Of a stretch of DNA of 64,000 bases, positions 22,458 through 34,989 are shown in pieces. This DNA comes from Medicago truncatula (taxonomy: Eukaryota; Streptophyta; Magnoliopsida; Fabales; Fabaceae): positions 48,881,762-48,945,761 of the forward strand of contig NC_053042.1 in NCBI RefSeq assembly GCF_003473485.1, read 5' to 3'. Below the pieces are notes generated by a model. The model did not search any database. It was given only the letters and a program-made list of their open reading frames with translations, and had not been told where the DNA came from. The position numbers were made by a program, and so were the translations under genes. Position 1 is the first letter of the stretch. Each line of letters begins with the position of its first letter.

Positions 22458-25400
22458 TCACAGTTGCTGCCACTCCAGAATGGCATTATGTAATGCATAA
22501 TTAGGTACCAAATCTGTGTGTTCAAGTTTGAGGTTTGTCATAGGGGAAGTGTTGTGACCACTGTCCAACCATCCCCTTATTGCCTCTTCTTCATATGTAA
22601 AGCCATCTGCAGCTATGTATGGGTCTTCCATAACTTCCTGTAAAACCAAAAACAACTGCCATGATTATCATTGTCGTTAACAGGAAAGGAATTAAATGGT
22701 CATGTTCTTATATTACGTCCCACCCACCAACAAAAGAAAAATACAAAATGCTTTGATTTCAGGATTTGGATAGCTGTTGTGAACAGAGTTTGGGAGTCTA
22801 CAAATGACTACCCAAACACGCACCAAGTATGTTAAGGGATCATTTTGGTTGTAAATGTGTCTGTAGCCCTTTGCATTTGTGATCCCATCTTATTATATCT
22901 CTAAATGTTTCAATTTTTCTTGAGAAAATATGGGTTTCTGGTTTAGAAGGAAAAAATTCCAGTTGCCTAGCATTTTCAATAAATAAGGACCAAGAATATT
23001 GCATACAATAAAGTTAGGCTTTTGATAAAAATGAATCTGGAACAGGTTATGAGTTATGATCTTCACCTGGACAATGGGGCACACAAAATGAGAAGGAGCT
23101 CGTTGAAGCTTCTTAGAAGTCAACTCTTGTCTCCTGTCAATGCAAATAGTTCTGAATGGTTTAAGAACACTCCAGATTTCTGACACAAGATCTGGCCGGT
23201 TCAGCCAAGTCTTCTCACAACACCTCAATGCTAAGTATGCCAGTTGTGTGGTTTGATGAAGTGGCCACTCACCAGCTGAAAAGTCCAACACAGTTTTAAG
23301 ATTTTCCATTTCCAATGCACATTTCATATCTCTAACTAGCCCCGAAAGTGGTCTTCCAGTTAGAAGTTGCAACAGTATGATTCCGAACGAATACACGTCT
23401 GACTCTGGTGTAAATTTACCAGTGACAAGACACTCTGGATCCACATACGCCAAATGTTTATGTGAGTTATTACATACTACTGTGCCTGTGTCAGCTGAAT
23501 CCATACTGTGCTGGACTAAAGAAGGAATCCCCAGGTCACCAAGTTTGGCAACAAAGTTAGCATCAAGGAGAACCTTACTAGGCTTCAAATTCCCATGGAT
23601 AATACAAGGCTTGCTGGATTGAAGGAAAATTAGAGCTGAGCATATGTCGGTAGCAATGGATATTCGAATTTGCCATGGAAGTGGAGTCCTGTCTTTGCAG
23701 GCAAGATGGCTTTCAAGGCTACCATTGTTTAGATATTCATACACAAGTGACTTAGACTCTGCGCAGCTTCCAATTAGTGTTAACAGGTTTGGATGTCGTA
23801 CTCTACTTAAAACCTCTACCTGTAATTCAAGCAATAATATAGCCGTGGTAAAATAAAACTGTGAGTTTCTCATGGAAGAAGAATCTATGACAACAGATTC
23901 ATTAAGTAAGGATTATTTGGACCATAGATACTTGAAAGATCAGAGGATAGGAATTTTAGAATACAAATTTTAAAAAGAGGAATGCTAGCATCCCACCCTT
24001 TAACACACCCTTTAAACACACTACACTATATTGAAGCCATGTCATATGTATATTTTAAATTGTTTACTGGTTACCGGGTGTGCAAGTTGAGATACTTGAA
24101 AGATCAGAGGATAGGAATTTTAGAATACAAATTTTAAAAAGAGGAATGCTAGCATCCCACCCTTTAAACACACTGCACTATATTGAAGCCATGTCATATG
24201 TATATTTTAATTTGTTTACTGGTTACCGGGTGTGCAAGTTGAGATACAAAACTTAATCCAGTAGACCAAAGGACTCACTCAAGAAAGGGGAAAGCATCAC
24301 AACAGAATAACCAAGCGAGCCAACACGACACAGTGGCCGTGTACAACAAGAGTGGAAAAGAGAAGGGTGGTGTGATGGACTTATTTCATAATAATTACAC
24401 GAGGAGGAAGAGGGATCTGTAATGGGTGTAATGGGTGGTGCGGTAGGTTTGCGATGGGTCTTCGCGGTGGCGTTTTGCAAAAGAAAAGGAGGATGTCGGA
24501 ACTCTTTGTGACTGGTTCCAGATGGGAAGAAATATCATCAAATTTCTACTGCAATTTAGTTTCATTTTCTAAAGGTTTCTGAAATAGGTAATGTGATGCT
24601 CATAGAACATTGATTTTGTTTCCATTGTCGCGTTCTCTTTTGTGCTCTTAATCTTTTTTCTTTTCTTTCTAAAATGTTCTAATTTTAGTGTTTTGCCATT
24701 GGGTTGTTTTGCAATTCTGAAAAGTTGTATCAGATTTCAGCAAGGTAAATCGTAATAGGATGCAGTTCCAACAGTTTCGGTAGGAGAATGAATCTAGAAG
24801 ATGAAGGGTTGAAAGGTTAAATCAAAATAATAATTAAAAAAAAAAGGTCAGCCCCTGTCAATGAGAAACCAGTAAACAAGTAAAAAATTAAAATAAAGAG
24901 ATGACATGGCTTCATTCTAGTGGAGTGTGTTTAAGGGGTGTGACCCTAGCATTCCTCTTTTAAAAAATTTAGTCAGATCAGAAGAAACAGTTAGACCCAG
25001 CTATAAAGAGAACAATACTTTGAAAACAGGAAAAATGATAGGTACTGATCAAGTGACAATCACAACCGATTCTGAGATCTTTTTTGGGTCTTTAAAAGAG
25101 AATATAAGATTACCTGATGCTGAAACTCTAATTGGTTTTGGCAACCATAAGAGGGTAGCATTTTTATGGCAACTGGCATGTTGCGAAGCAGTCCCTTGTA
25201 AACACTTCCATACCTTCCCTCTCCAATTTTCCAAGATTGGTCAAAATCCTGAGTTGCCTCATTGATCTCCATAAAGGAAAATGCAGGGAATTCTACCACA
25301 TAAGAGGATGTAGTATCCACTTCTCCAAATTTTCTCAGCACTTCAACTTTCCTAACTGCATTTGCATGTTCTATCCTTAGCTTATCTCGTTTTTCCTTGA

Positions 25401-28400
25401 AACTTATCAAAAGGTCCACTGCTGATATAATCTTCTCTTCCAACTCAGTTACCATACACTTGGACTCGAGCATTTGGTTTCTAAGAGTTGAACTTTGGTC
25501 TTGGACCATTTGCAATTCACATATTATTTTATCTCGCTGGTTCTTCATTTCTTGTACGTCTTGTTTTTCCCTTGCCAATTGTACTTCAACTTCTTTTCTA
25601 CAACTTATCTCCTTAGCACGCCAGTTCTGTAATTCTTCATCATCCTGTAAAAAGTTCAAGTTGAAGCACATTTCAGGAGAAAAATGGAATCAATTTAGTT
25701 CATGTTCATCCATAATCAGATAGTGATTCATAGAGCACACTTATTACACATTTATGCATGCATGTTCATAAATGTCCAAGCATGGACATTCGCCACATTA
25801 ATCTGATTATCCGTTACAGCTGATATTCAGGTTCATGTTTTAAAATAATATTTCATATACATAACATCACGGTGGTAAGGATCCTGGTAATGAAGGCATT
25901 GTGTCTTACAGCCTAACCTGAATTTGGAGGAAAATGTTTATCCAACAAATCTTTATGCTTTGAAATTTAGGTATAAAGCTGTGGCTAAAATAGAAAATGA
26001 ATAAGAGAGAGTAGAACAGCAAGAATGAATGACAAGCTCCAGAATACTTCAAAATGACAGTTAAACTAGAAAGCACTCTGGTGATTGAATGAAACATGCT
26101 ATATTTTCTATACAACAACACACAACGGCCAAGCCGTATCCCACTATGTGGGGTAGGCTACAGCCTACATGGATCAAATAGTATACCCTGATTAGCAGCC
26201 AGAGCAAAATTTAACAAAGAAACTTTTTAATAGGTTTAATTTATTTAAGACAAGACAGAATCTGTTTTTCTTTCAACCTCAATAGTACTATTTTCTACTT
26301 TCCATCTCTATAATGCCTCTACAACCAAATCCTTCCATTTTCATGTTCTTAGCAGCTATGATAGTTTTTCCAGTATTACATTCATTTTGCTTACCTGTTC
26401 CCTTTCATCTTCTTGCCTCTTGCAAAACAATAATTCTAAAATTACCAAAACTGACAGAATATGTCAGACTACAGATTGAAATGAGCATATTTTTCAAGAT
26501 AGAGACCAATATCCAAAATCATTTCAAATTTCAATATACTCTGATCTTATTTATAAGAAACCATGACTTTAACCAAAAAAATCCTTTCAAGAGCAGGAGG
26601 ATGTCACACAGGCAAAAAATTGTCCTACCACAAAATAATGGAAGCAACCAGAAAATGTAAAGGCATGCATGAAAATAGCATATAGTTATGCAAACAAGGT
26701 TGAAGGAGATCAATCACCTCTCACCTCATGAACAAGCAAATCTGTCAACTTTGTTCTTGCAATAACACTGTTAAAGGACCATTCTGCATTTAAAGAACAG
26801 CGGGAATTGCCGTTTTCAGTCTCTTCCATGTCACTAGAATCTGCACAACCATTTCACAAGTTATATTCCCTAACAATCTCTATAGAAAATGATAAGTTAC
26901 ATGAGCTGAAAATAAAAACTACGCTATGTTCAAATTAACAATAAAGGAAATGAGAAGAAAAGAAACGTTCATCAAGAATACCTAAATATTTCAATACATC
27001 AGGAATCAATTCTGATTTAATCTTTTCAGATTGTTTGGCTTCCGTATTTGAGTCGAGCATCAACACTACAGGGGCAGTCACTATTCCAGGCGTGTTTTCA
27101 CTGTCCACCCTGTTTTATTGTTCACATTTCACAAAGTGGAAGAGACATCACATATTATTAACTTATCGAGTTATTACCAAAATTACAGAATATTGCTCCT
27201 TTCTAAAAAAAAAAAAAATCAGAATATTGTAAAAATAACTAAGTGGAAAGATTAAACGTGGTTATAATGGCATCTGAAGGAAAATGAAATAATTAGTTGG
27301 AGTTTTTGTATATTCAGTTCTCTTATAAAGCTAATTCAGTTTGCCTTTTAACTTATCAATACATGGAATGTAAAATACAAATACCTGGCAATCATTAATA
27401 AAACAAAATTAGTCATTCTCCTTTACCTATTTCTGTTTACCTATGTGTTCTCTGCCACTCTCTGTACAGGTTTTTTAACCCTCTTCTACAGCATATATAT
27501 ATATATGTATATATATATTGATCTTAAACTATCCCATTAACTTTCTAAAGAATGACTTTTTTTCACAAAGCAATTGGATTAAAGCTCCCATTTCATATAG
27601 CATCTCAACAAAATGTATAAAAAAGGCGGCCAGGTGCACTAAAGCTCCCGCATATGCAGGGTCTGAGAAGGGGTCCCACCATTTTGGTGTATTGCACACA
27701 GCCTTACTCTGTTTTTTGCACAAGAGGTTGTTTCCAGGACTTGAACATGTGACCTTTCAATCACGTGAAGGGATGTGTTGGAAATTCTGCCTTTATTGCG
27801 GTCCGCCCCTTGTCGCCTAAATTGCGGCCTTTGGTTTGCCTTCTTTGCAGCCTCCAACACCTTCATTGTGTTGGCTTTGAGGGGGTGGATTTAGTCCCAC
27901 GTCGAATAGATAGGACTCTTGATAAGAGTTTATAAAAGGCGGCACTCCTCACCTTACAAGCCGGTTTTGTAAGGATGAGTTAATCCCCAAATTTCAACAA
28001 CTGTCTAATATACTTTCCATATGTATAAAAATATAAACTAAATGCCCAAAATCCTAAATATTATTACAAATGTCAAATTTATCTAAAATTTGATCAACAG
28101 ATATTAATGGATCCTAATACCTCCCCCATCACTGCATGGACATAATTGCAGAGGTTGTATCTTTATGAAGATAAAAGAATAATTAATGACCATCTTTTTA
28201 AAGGGGATGGAGAAATTATTAGTTACTTAGGGGAAGTGGAAGGCACTATGCCATACGTTCCCCAATGGGGGTTCAAACTCTATCTGTTTGAATTACAAAG
28301 CTAATTGGTCACCATTGTGCTAACCCCCAGGGATACGACCGTTGAATCTTTCATGAATAATAAAAAGTAAAATATATGAATCTAATCGTGTGATATTTTA

Positions 28401-31275
28401 AATAATACTCCCTTCGTCCCAAAATAAGTGTGCACTATGACCATATTTTTCTTCAATATATAAAAACAGATTGTAGCATGTAAGATGTTGTCGGATTCGT
28501 TTCGATGAATATTTTCAAAATATCAAATTTTTATAATTTTTGCTAATACATAATTAAAGATATTAAAGATCAAAGATGTTCATTGGCATGTGTGCAACAG
28601 TCAATAAAGTCACTTATTTTGGGACGGAGGGAGTAGAATGATAGGAATGTGATATGATCTTTAAGTGCTCTTTCATATTTGACCATTCAATGGTTGTGAT
28701 TCACTCCTCACGTTTCTCAAACTAGACTAGCATAGTAGATGGAAAGCCACACAACGGGCAGTTTCTTATTTCCTTCCTGTAATGAAAGAGTCAAAAGAAA
28801 AAACAAAATCAGATTTGGAATTGGTACCCCATCTTATGTCTGTCTGCAGCTGCTCCCATTACAAGACATCTAATATTGTGTTGAGCAATAGCTTCTATGA
28901 TCCCTTTCTCAATATCATCCTTCTCAATCAACAATTTAGAGGCCTGTACCTACACAAATATGCTGTGTGATGTAAACAAAGTCTAGACCTCTTCAAGAAA
29001 TAGTTACTAAAGAGGGCAACAAATAATTTAAACTGTAATTTAATTCAAATTTGAGGTTCCCTGACATCTTTGGAGAAGGTAGTTACCACTTTTGTTGTTA
29101 TATATATTTAGTTGCCTTTGTTTTTGCTACAACATATTTAGTTGTCTTTTTTTTTTTGGTACAACATATTTAGTTGTCTATATACAAGAAAAATGGCTAA
29201 ACTTCCCCCTCCAACTTAGTGATGTGTGCACTTTCGTTCTTAAACTTTTAAAATGCTCAACATGATCCCTAGACAGACTGTACATAAATGTGTAGTTTAG
29301 TTCTTCTGAATAAGTTCCCATCAGAATTGAGGAGAAAATGTCATATTTTTAGGTTTAATGACCAGAGTGCACATGAACCTAAATTGAAGAAGGTAAATTG
29401 GAATTCTCCCATGAAGAAAGTTGGTACAAAAAATGGTCAAATTTATTTGAGCATGACAAGTTCTGCTTATGTTTGAAAGAAGGACTAAAGTGCACATTTT
29501 TAAAGTTTGAGGATTTTATTGCACATTTTTAATGTTTGAGTACTAAATGCATGTGATCCTAATCCTAAGTTGGGAGGGAGTAAATTGGACTTTTCCCAAA
29601 CAAATACAATTAGACTACAGATTCAGTGCCAGCAGATAACAACGATACATAGTAAATAGCTTGGTAATAGAGGTAAAAAAATTAGAAAAAATAATACCCC
29701 TGCTGGGACCAGAGTGAGGATGTACTTGTCTAGGAGTTCGTGCACTGTTTGACTACCATGCTCTTGGAATGCCTTGGTTGCATGGTCTTTAGGTTCATAT
29801 TCAAAGACATTTGTTTCTGCTTTACCTTTGAGAAAATTAAACGAAAAAAAATGCACTTCGTTAAATATTACCAAGCTATCAGATAAAGCCTAAGCTACTC
29901 TAGCTAAAATGCAAATTTCAAGAACAGGTGCATTACAAGCTAGATCAGCTATGCAGAACCAGAACCAAAATAAAGCATATAGATTAACTATGCAGGTAAG
30001 TTAAGCTCAAACTTTATATTTTTGAGCAAGTTGAAATCAAAGTTTTTATCTTGTTAACCCACTTGAGTTGGCCTGTCGGTGTTGACTTGGGGCTTTGGAG
30101 TTTGCTCCTCCTCAAGGTCTCAGGTTCGATTCTCCCCGGTGCCAATTTGGATGGGCTAGTTTAGCTTATTCAAAAAAAAAAAATTATCTTGTTTCGTGTA
30201 AGTACACGAGTAAAGCTTGAGCTTCATCTTTTTTAGCAAGTAAAACCTAAGTTTCAAGCGCGTTCTCAGTTCAATTCATTGACTCTCTTTCGTGCATACT
30301 TTGAAACCATAGCAAACTAATCACAAGTCAAAGTTTAGTCCACTCAATTCAATTAAGGTTCCATCATTACTTTATCAATTACTTATTGCCAATATATCTG
30401 TCTTCTCAACTTCATCCTCCAAGAGTTCAATTCAATAACATTATTACCAATCTTCCTTTCTTCTTCTCCAAGGTCATGGGAATTTTTTAACTAAAAGAAA
30501 AAAGTGAAAAAAAGAGAAACAAGTAGACCAACCAAAAACATGGGTTGTTTGGATTGACTTATTTCAACTCATCAACTAGCATAGGTAAATGTGAGACTGT
30601 TTAGGAGAGCTTATGAAAACATAAATTCAACTTTATTTATCTTTGGTTACGAAAATATCTTGGACCTGTTTGGATTGACTTATTTTTGAGCTTATGCAAA
30701 TAAATAAGCTTTTTAGTATTATTTATTAGCTTGTCAAGGTAGTTTATGAAAAAAACAGCTTATGAAGATACAATTTTCGTTAGTAAGAACTTATGAATAA
30801 ACATAAAAGCTTATTTGCATAAGCTATTTTTCATAAGCTCAAAAATAATCCAACCCAAACGGCTCCCTTATATATAAGGACTTATGTTATAAGTGCTTAA
30901 TTAAGATGTTTATCCAAAATTGCCTAAATCCAAAATTCGCAACCACTGAATCCAACAAGCAAACAATAAATTGATCAATTAAACCACCACACCAACAAAG
31001 ACAGTTATGTGATGATCATAAAAACTTCCAAAAAATTAATAAAAAAAAGTGGGAGAATTGAAGAGAGAGTGTGACTCACTGAAGGAATTGACAAGGTCAG
31101 GTTGATGAATGTGAAGAAGGCAAATACTGTTACCAGAAAATTTGTGAGTTGTCCAATGCAATAGTTTTTTGTTCTTCTCAGCGTTCAATCCCACCGCAAC
31201 ATAAACGGTGTCGTTTTCTTCAACACCCTTCACTCGTTCTTCTGTAATCGATACTGCTTCTTGTATGCTACCCAT
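22458..31275 (-). CDS. U-box domain-containing receptor-like cytoplasmic kinase (PUB33/35-like)
   Basis: Eight exons join in phase to 717 aa: 31275-31080, 29825-29698, 28949-28828, 27109-26982, 26840-26725, 25644-25114, 23819-23067, 22637-22458. Order: USP-like N-terminus (about 20-150, with VYVAVG and LVMGAAADRHK), coiled coil (231-335), kinase (365-630), U-box (659-717, VMEDPYIAADGFTYEEEAI). The glycine loop GEGRYGSV (371-378) and VAIK lysine (K391) are present. The HRD motif is HGN (482-484) and DFG is DLG (502-504), so phosphotransfer is doubtful. U-box proteins of this class act as E3 ubiquitin ligases; the kinase domain probably binds partners. Start is ATG 31275; the frame opens nine bases further only with TTG. 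The USP-like part seems short. Introns carry several transposons. Confidence 0.9.
23927..24251. repeat. 164-bp tandem duplication covering one MITE end and its flank
   Basis: The segment starting GATACTTGAAAGATCAGAGG at 23927 is repeated from 24091, nearly identical apart from a short extra CCCTTTAACACA piece in the first copy. Each unit holds about 50 bp of host flank plus the first 110 bp of the MITE described next. The duplication therefore happened after the insertion. Confidence 0.88.
23977..24957. mobile_element. Mutator-type non-autonomous element in the U-box kinase intron
   Basis: Ends are GAGGAATGCTAG (23977, and again at 24141 through the duplication) and CTAGCATTCCTC (ending 24957). 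Inverted repeats of about 65 bp include a TTTAAACACACT block and a GAAGCCATGTCAT block. The flanks TTTTAAAAA at 23968-23976 and 24958-24966 are identical, a 9-bp target duplication. The inside contains a GC-richer stretch (24250-24480) with a 75-codon open frame of unknown origin, possibly captured host sequence. Confidence 0.72.
26116..26180 (+). mobile_element. SINE 3'-end-like motif (TATCCCACTA.GTGGGGT)
   Basis: The string GTATCCCACTATGTGGGGTA followed by GGCTACA and ACATGGATCAA matches the conserved 3' domain that I recall from many angiosperm SINEs. It is a fragment in an intron of the U-box gene, and no tRNA-like head is obvious upstream. Confidence 0.5.
27617..27800 (-). mobile_element. 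Au-like SINE
   Basis: Read on the minus strand the segment has a B-box-like TCACATGTTCAAGTCC, then GGAAACAACCTCTTGTG, then AGTAAGGCTGTGTGCAATAC, and ends GGGAGCTTTAGTGCACC with a pyrimidine-rich tail. This order of motifs is that of the Au SINE family of plants. It lies in the intron between exons 3 and 4 of the U-box gene. Confidence 0.7.
27869..27995. mobile_element. LTR-like repeat scrap (TRIM-type, legume)
   Basis: Contains the motifs TAGTCCCACGTCGA, CTCTTGATAAGAGTTTATAA and CTCACCTTACAAGCCGGTTTTGT, which recur in legume genomes as short LTR-like repeats. It is a fossil fragment without coding capacity; age is unknown. It lies in an intron of the U-box gene. Confidence 0.45.
28406..28635. 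mobile_element. Stowaway-type MITE
   Basis: 230 bp from TACTCCCTTCGTCCCAAAAT to ATTTTGGGACGGAGGGAGTA, with TA at both edges. The ends are inverted repeats of about 25 bases and the interior is AT-rich. It sits in the intron between exons 3 and 4 of the U-box gene. Confidence 0.85.
30056..30183 (+). mobile_element. tRNA-derived SINE with 10-bp target duplication
   Basis: 128 bp with an A-box-like GAGTTGGCCTGTCGGTG, a B-box GGTTCGATTCTCC and an A-rich tail of about 13 bases. TTATCTTGTT flanks both sides (30046-30055 and 30184-30193) exactly, which fixes the ends. It lies in intron 1 of the U-box gene. The perfect duplication suggests a recent insertion. Confidence 0.88.
30665..30862. mobile_element. 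Palindromic MITE (TGTTTGGATT-ended)
   Basis: Left arm CTGTTTGGATTGACTTATTT then GAGCTTATGCAAATAAATAAGC. The right arm is its imperfect complement, ending AATAATCCAACCCAAACGG. A diverged partial copy of the left arm precedes it at about 30541. It is non-coding and lies in intron 1 of the U-box gene. Confidence 0.65.
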
Positions 31276-31575
31276 CAGATCCAATAACAGCCGATACTGT
31301 TTCCGGTGGATTGGAAATCGCTCCGAGTCAAGGGGTAACTCGGTGGGTGAAGGTAGAAGAAGACGAAATTGAAGAGTGGTGAGGACTGAGTGAGAAATTT
31401 TGGAGTGAAGTAGAAGTAATTGATCTTTATGGAATTGATAAGCGCTAAAAGCAATGTAATTTTCTTTTTATATGGGTGGGTGGGTCCCGTAGGTAGGTTA
31501 GTGCGTTGGTGAACCATGAAACAACTTTCGATTATTGGCCTGCTTACAAGACAAGCGTCCATTTTTATTTTTATT

Positions 31576-32190
31576 TTAAATTAGGAACTTATCACTTAAT
31601 TACCAGGAAAATTACTACCACTAATTTAAGTAGTATGTTTTACTAAAGTATTGTGATTCTGACTAAATCCTTTTTATGCATAATATTCGTTCAAGAGTTG
31701 GAACCCCAGACACTTCACATATTCATTTTATAAAGTTAATTATAGCCATTAAATTATCTGATAAAAAAAAATATAAGATTCATTCAGTCTCCTAAAAGAT
31801 TTCATTATCCCAAAATATTACTAACATAAGAAGATAAGATCCTAAATAACAAAGAAACTACATCATATTAACAAACTAAAATTGGAATTTACACTAATTC
31901 CTTGTCTTAATATCCTAACAGACCCTATGCTCTTATAAGATGAGTTTTTTTTTTTTTTTAATCAAAATTTGACAAAGGAATTTTTTATTAATAATAGTGA
32001 TCACTAACCACTAAATTTACAACTCTTGAAGAAAAATATGATTCAAACATATGACATTTAGCATATAATAAAACATATTAACAACGATGTAACTTATTAC
32101 TGTAGATTGAAAAAAGTTGTTAAACACGTGAAACTTCAAAAATCACTTCGGATTAATTAACAAAGTAATGAATTTAAAATTAGTATATAA
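31576..32190. other. Intergenic, no gene seen
   Basis: AT-rich spacer upstream of the U-box gene, with poly-T runs and no supported exon. The U-box promoter should lie in its left part. Confidence 0.55.
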
Positions 32191-32191
32191 A

Positions 32192-32474
32192 TACTTCCTC
32201 CGTCTCAAATTGTATGACGTTTTGGTTATTTCACACGTATTAAGAAATGTAATTAATATTGTGTGGGGAAGAGAAATTATGAGTTGTTTTACAAAATTAT
32301 CCTTAATAAATGGTATGGAAAAGATAAATGAAATAATTGAAATAAGAGAGAGTAATTAATAGTTAAGGATATAATAGGAAAAGTAACATTAATATTTCAT
32401 TGAGATTATAAAACGACATAATTTAAGACAAATTTTTTTTCCAAAGCGACATACAGTTTGGAACGAAGGGAGTA
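32192..32474. mobile_element. Stowaway-type MITE
   Basis: 283 bp from TACTTCCTCCGTCTCAAATT to GAACGAAGGGAGTA, with TA edges. The inverted ends pair over about 25 bases including GACGTTTT/AAAACGAC motifs further in. No coding content. Confidence 0.75.
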
Positions 32475-32539
32475 GCTTTTAGTTTTTGTTACATTGTGAA
32501 TATAAAGAAATTTACATTGTCATTGATGTGTCTAGCTTA

Positions 32540-32604
32540 AAAAATATTTATCGTTAAAGTCAATTTTTTTATAAAATATTTATCGTTAAAGTCAATTTTT
32601 TTAT
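32540..32604. repeat. Two-copy tandem repeat (about 37 bp)
   Basis: TTATCGTTAAAGTCAATTTT with its T-rich tail is present twice in a row, the second copy immediately after the first. A minor replication-slippage duplication. Confidence 0.75.
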
Positions 32605-32949
32605 AATCTAACGGTTATGATTGATAATGTAAAAATTATTTACATGGCGAAGTAAAATAAATTAAATAATTTTCTTCAAAAAAAAAGAATTAAATCATTG
32701 TTTATGGTCCTAAAATCTACAGTTTTTAATTAAAAAATTCTAATTTTTAGACTGAAAAAATCCTAATTTTGATTTCATAAGTAATGAAAAAGGTAATAGT
32801 TCTTTTTTTTACTAAAAATGGTGGTACTAGTTAGCATTTAAGTTGCTTCCTTCAAAAAAAAAAAAGCATTTAAGTTGCTCTTATGTGAATGTGCACTATC
32901 ATTAAAAAGTTATGCTATAAAAAATAAAACTTTTTTTGAACAAACAAAA

Positions 32950-34560
32950 ATGAAACATATATATTAACAAACCGAAAACTCTCCGTAGTACAAGGTGTAC
33001 TAAGGAGAGTCCAAAAAATTACAGATATACAAAGTTCAACAAAAACTTAGGCCAGACCCAAACAATCCAAAGCCTTGACCACCACAGATCATAACCGAAA
33101 ACAAAAACGATATTACTAGCTTTTAGCCAACACAAAGAGTGTCGCTTCACTTTATCCAACAACTGATCAATAGAACTACTTATATTAGTAAACAACCTTT
33201 GATTCCGATCATTCCAAATGATCCACGCATAAAGTAACCAAACAAGCTGCAAAAGAGAGCGTCGAGCCCGCACCCCTCCTGCTGAATGAGTAAACTGAAA
33301 GAAGTGCTCTGAAACCAATAAGGGATCTGGACCTGAGACACCAAGCCAAGACCGAACCCGAGACCACAAACAACCATAATAATCACAAGAGATGAATAAA
33401 TGCTGAGAAGACTTCAAAGCGTCGCACCCTAACAAATAGCCCGCAACAGTGGCTGGAAGGATACCACGATGCACCAAATTTTGCCTTAAAGGCAAACGGT
33501 TCTTCAGCAACCTCCAAGCAAAAATAGAGACCTTAAGCGGAACATGGTTGTGCCAAACCAAAGCATCAGCACCATCCACCTGAGGGCTATCCTGAGAAGT
33601 CAACAAATGATAGGCACTCCTGACTGTATAACCTGCAGAATGATCCAGTGCCCATCTCCATGTATCTTTCTCATTAGACTGCAAAGAAACATGACGAAGT
33701 AAAATAATACACTCCCCCATCATCTCCTCCTCCCACACCCACAACCTCCGCCTCCATCTCCAACCCTCTCCCCCAACGCCCCACCCACTAGAGAACATAT
33801 GCGCAATCGAACAAGACTTATCTAAAGTAATGTCAAAAAGGCGCCTGAAACGCACACAAAACAGGACATCACCAACCCACACATCACGCCAAAATAAAGT
33901 ATATACACCGTCCCCCACCATATAAGACATTCCCTCCTGAAACCAACCACCACCAGAAACCTCCACCCTATCCCAAATGTTAGCGATTTCTCGCCACCAC
34001 GCATAACCACTCCGGCCCCCAACCTCCAACCTCCCATCCTCCTCATCATATCTCGCCACCAAAATCCTATACCATAAACTACTCCTCTCTATCAACAGCC
34101 GCCAACACCATTTACCTAACAATGCAATATTAAACTCCCTCAACCTCTGCACCCCCAAACCTCCAAACTTCCGCCGCGAACAAATAGTGGTCCAACTAAC
34201 CCAAGAGAGTTTCCTATGCACCTCACAACCCCCCCAAAAAATTTTAGAAAAAATAGAATCAAGGGAAGAAATTATACCTGACGGAGCCTTGAAGAAGGAA
34301 AGAGCATAGACAGGAAGAGAGGTCAAGACAGACTTAAGGAGAACCAACCGGCCACCAAACGATAACCGACTATTGAAACCTGACAGTCTCGATTTAATGC
34401 TACGCATAAGAGGTTCCCAAAAAATCAATCGACACGGATCACCACCAATAGAGAGACCCAAATACACAAACAACACTTTCCCCACTCGAAAATGGAGGAC
34501 AGGGGCAACCTCATTCAACCAGGAATCAGAGACATTGACGCCCACCAACATGCTTTTATA
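32950..34560 (-). mobile_element. 5'-truncated LINE (end of RT and zf-RVT region)
   Basis: A minus-strand frame of 510 codons is open from 34551 to 33019. It begins inside the RT thumb region (YLGLSIGGDP, SFGGRLVLLKSVLTSLP) and continues through the zf-RVT segment (WHNHVPLKVSIFAWRLLKNR). There is no endonuclease, no FADD motif and no ORF1, so the insertion is truncated as LINEs often are. A 3' UTR of about 70 bp runs to a TTTGTTAATATATATG tail near 32950. The C-terminal RNase H found in the 37-43 kb LINE is absent here, so this is a different LINE lineage. Target duplication was not found. Confidence 0.82.
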
Positions 34561-34989
34561 AGGGCGAGAACACTAAGGTAAGAACTTCCCTAAAAAAAAA
34601 ATATACTGAGGTAAGAACAAAGAACAACTAGAGAAGATTAATGGAGATTGCAACGTATTTTTTTTTGTTACATTGCAACGTAAATTGCTAGAGTGTGTTG
34701 TATTGATTTTTTTAATTTTTTTTTTAATTTATCTATTAGTATAAACATTTGTAAAACTGTTTGAAACATTATAATAAAACACTTGTATAAAGACCGGTAA
34801 ACAAATTATTTTAGGGGAAACACTTAGTTAATTTTTTTTTATACACTTAGTTAAATTGTTGTAACCAAAAAACACTTAGTTAAATTGTTTATCCAAATAA
34901 AATTAGCGCAAATTGATTAAAAAAAGAAGAGAAAAAAAATCAATCAAACGAAAAATATTATGACGGGCAAAACCAAAACTTATAATCCC

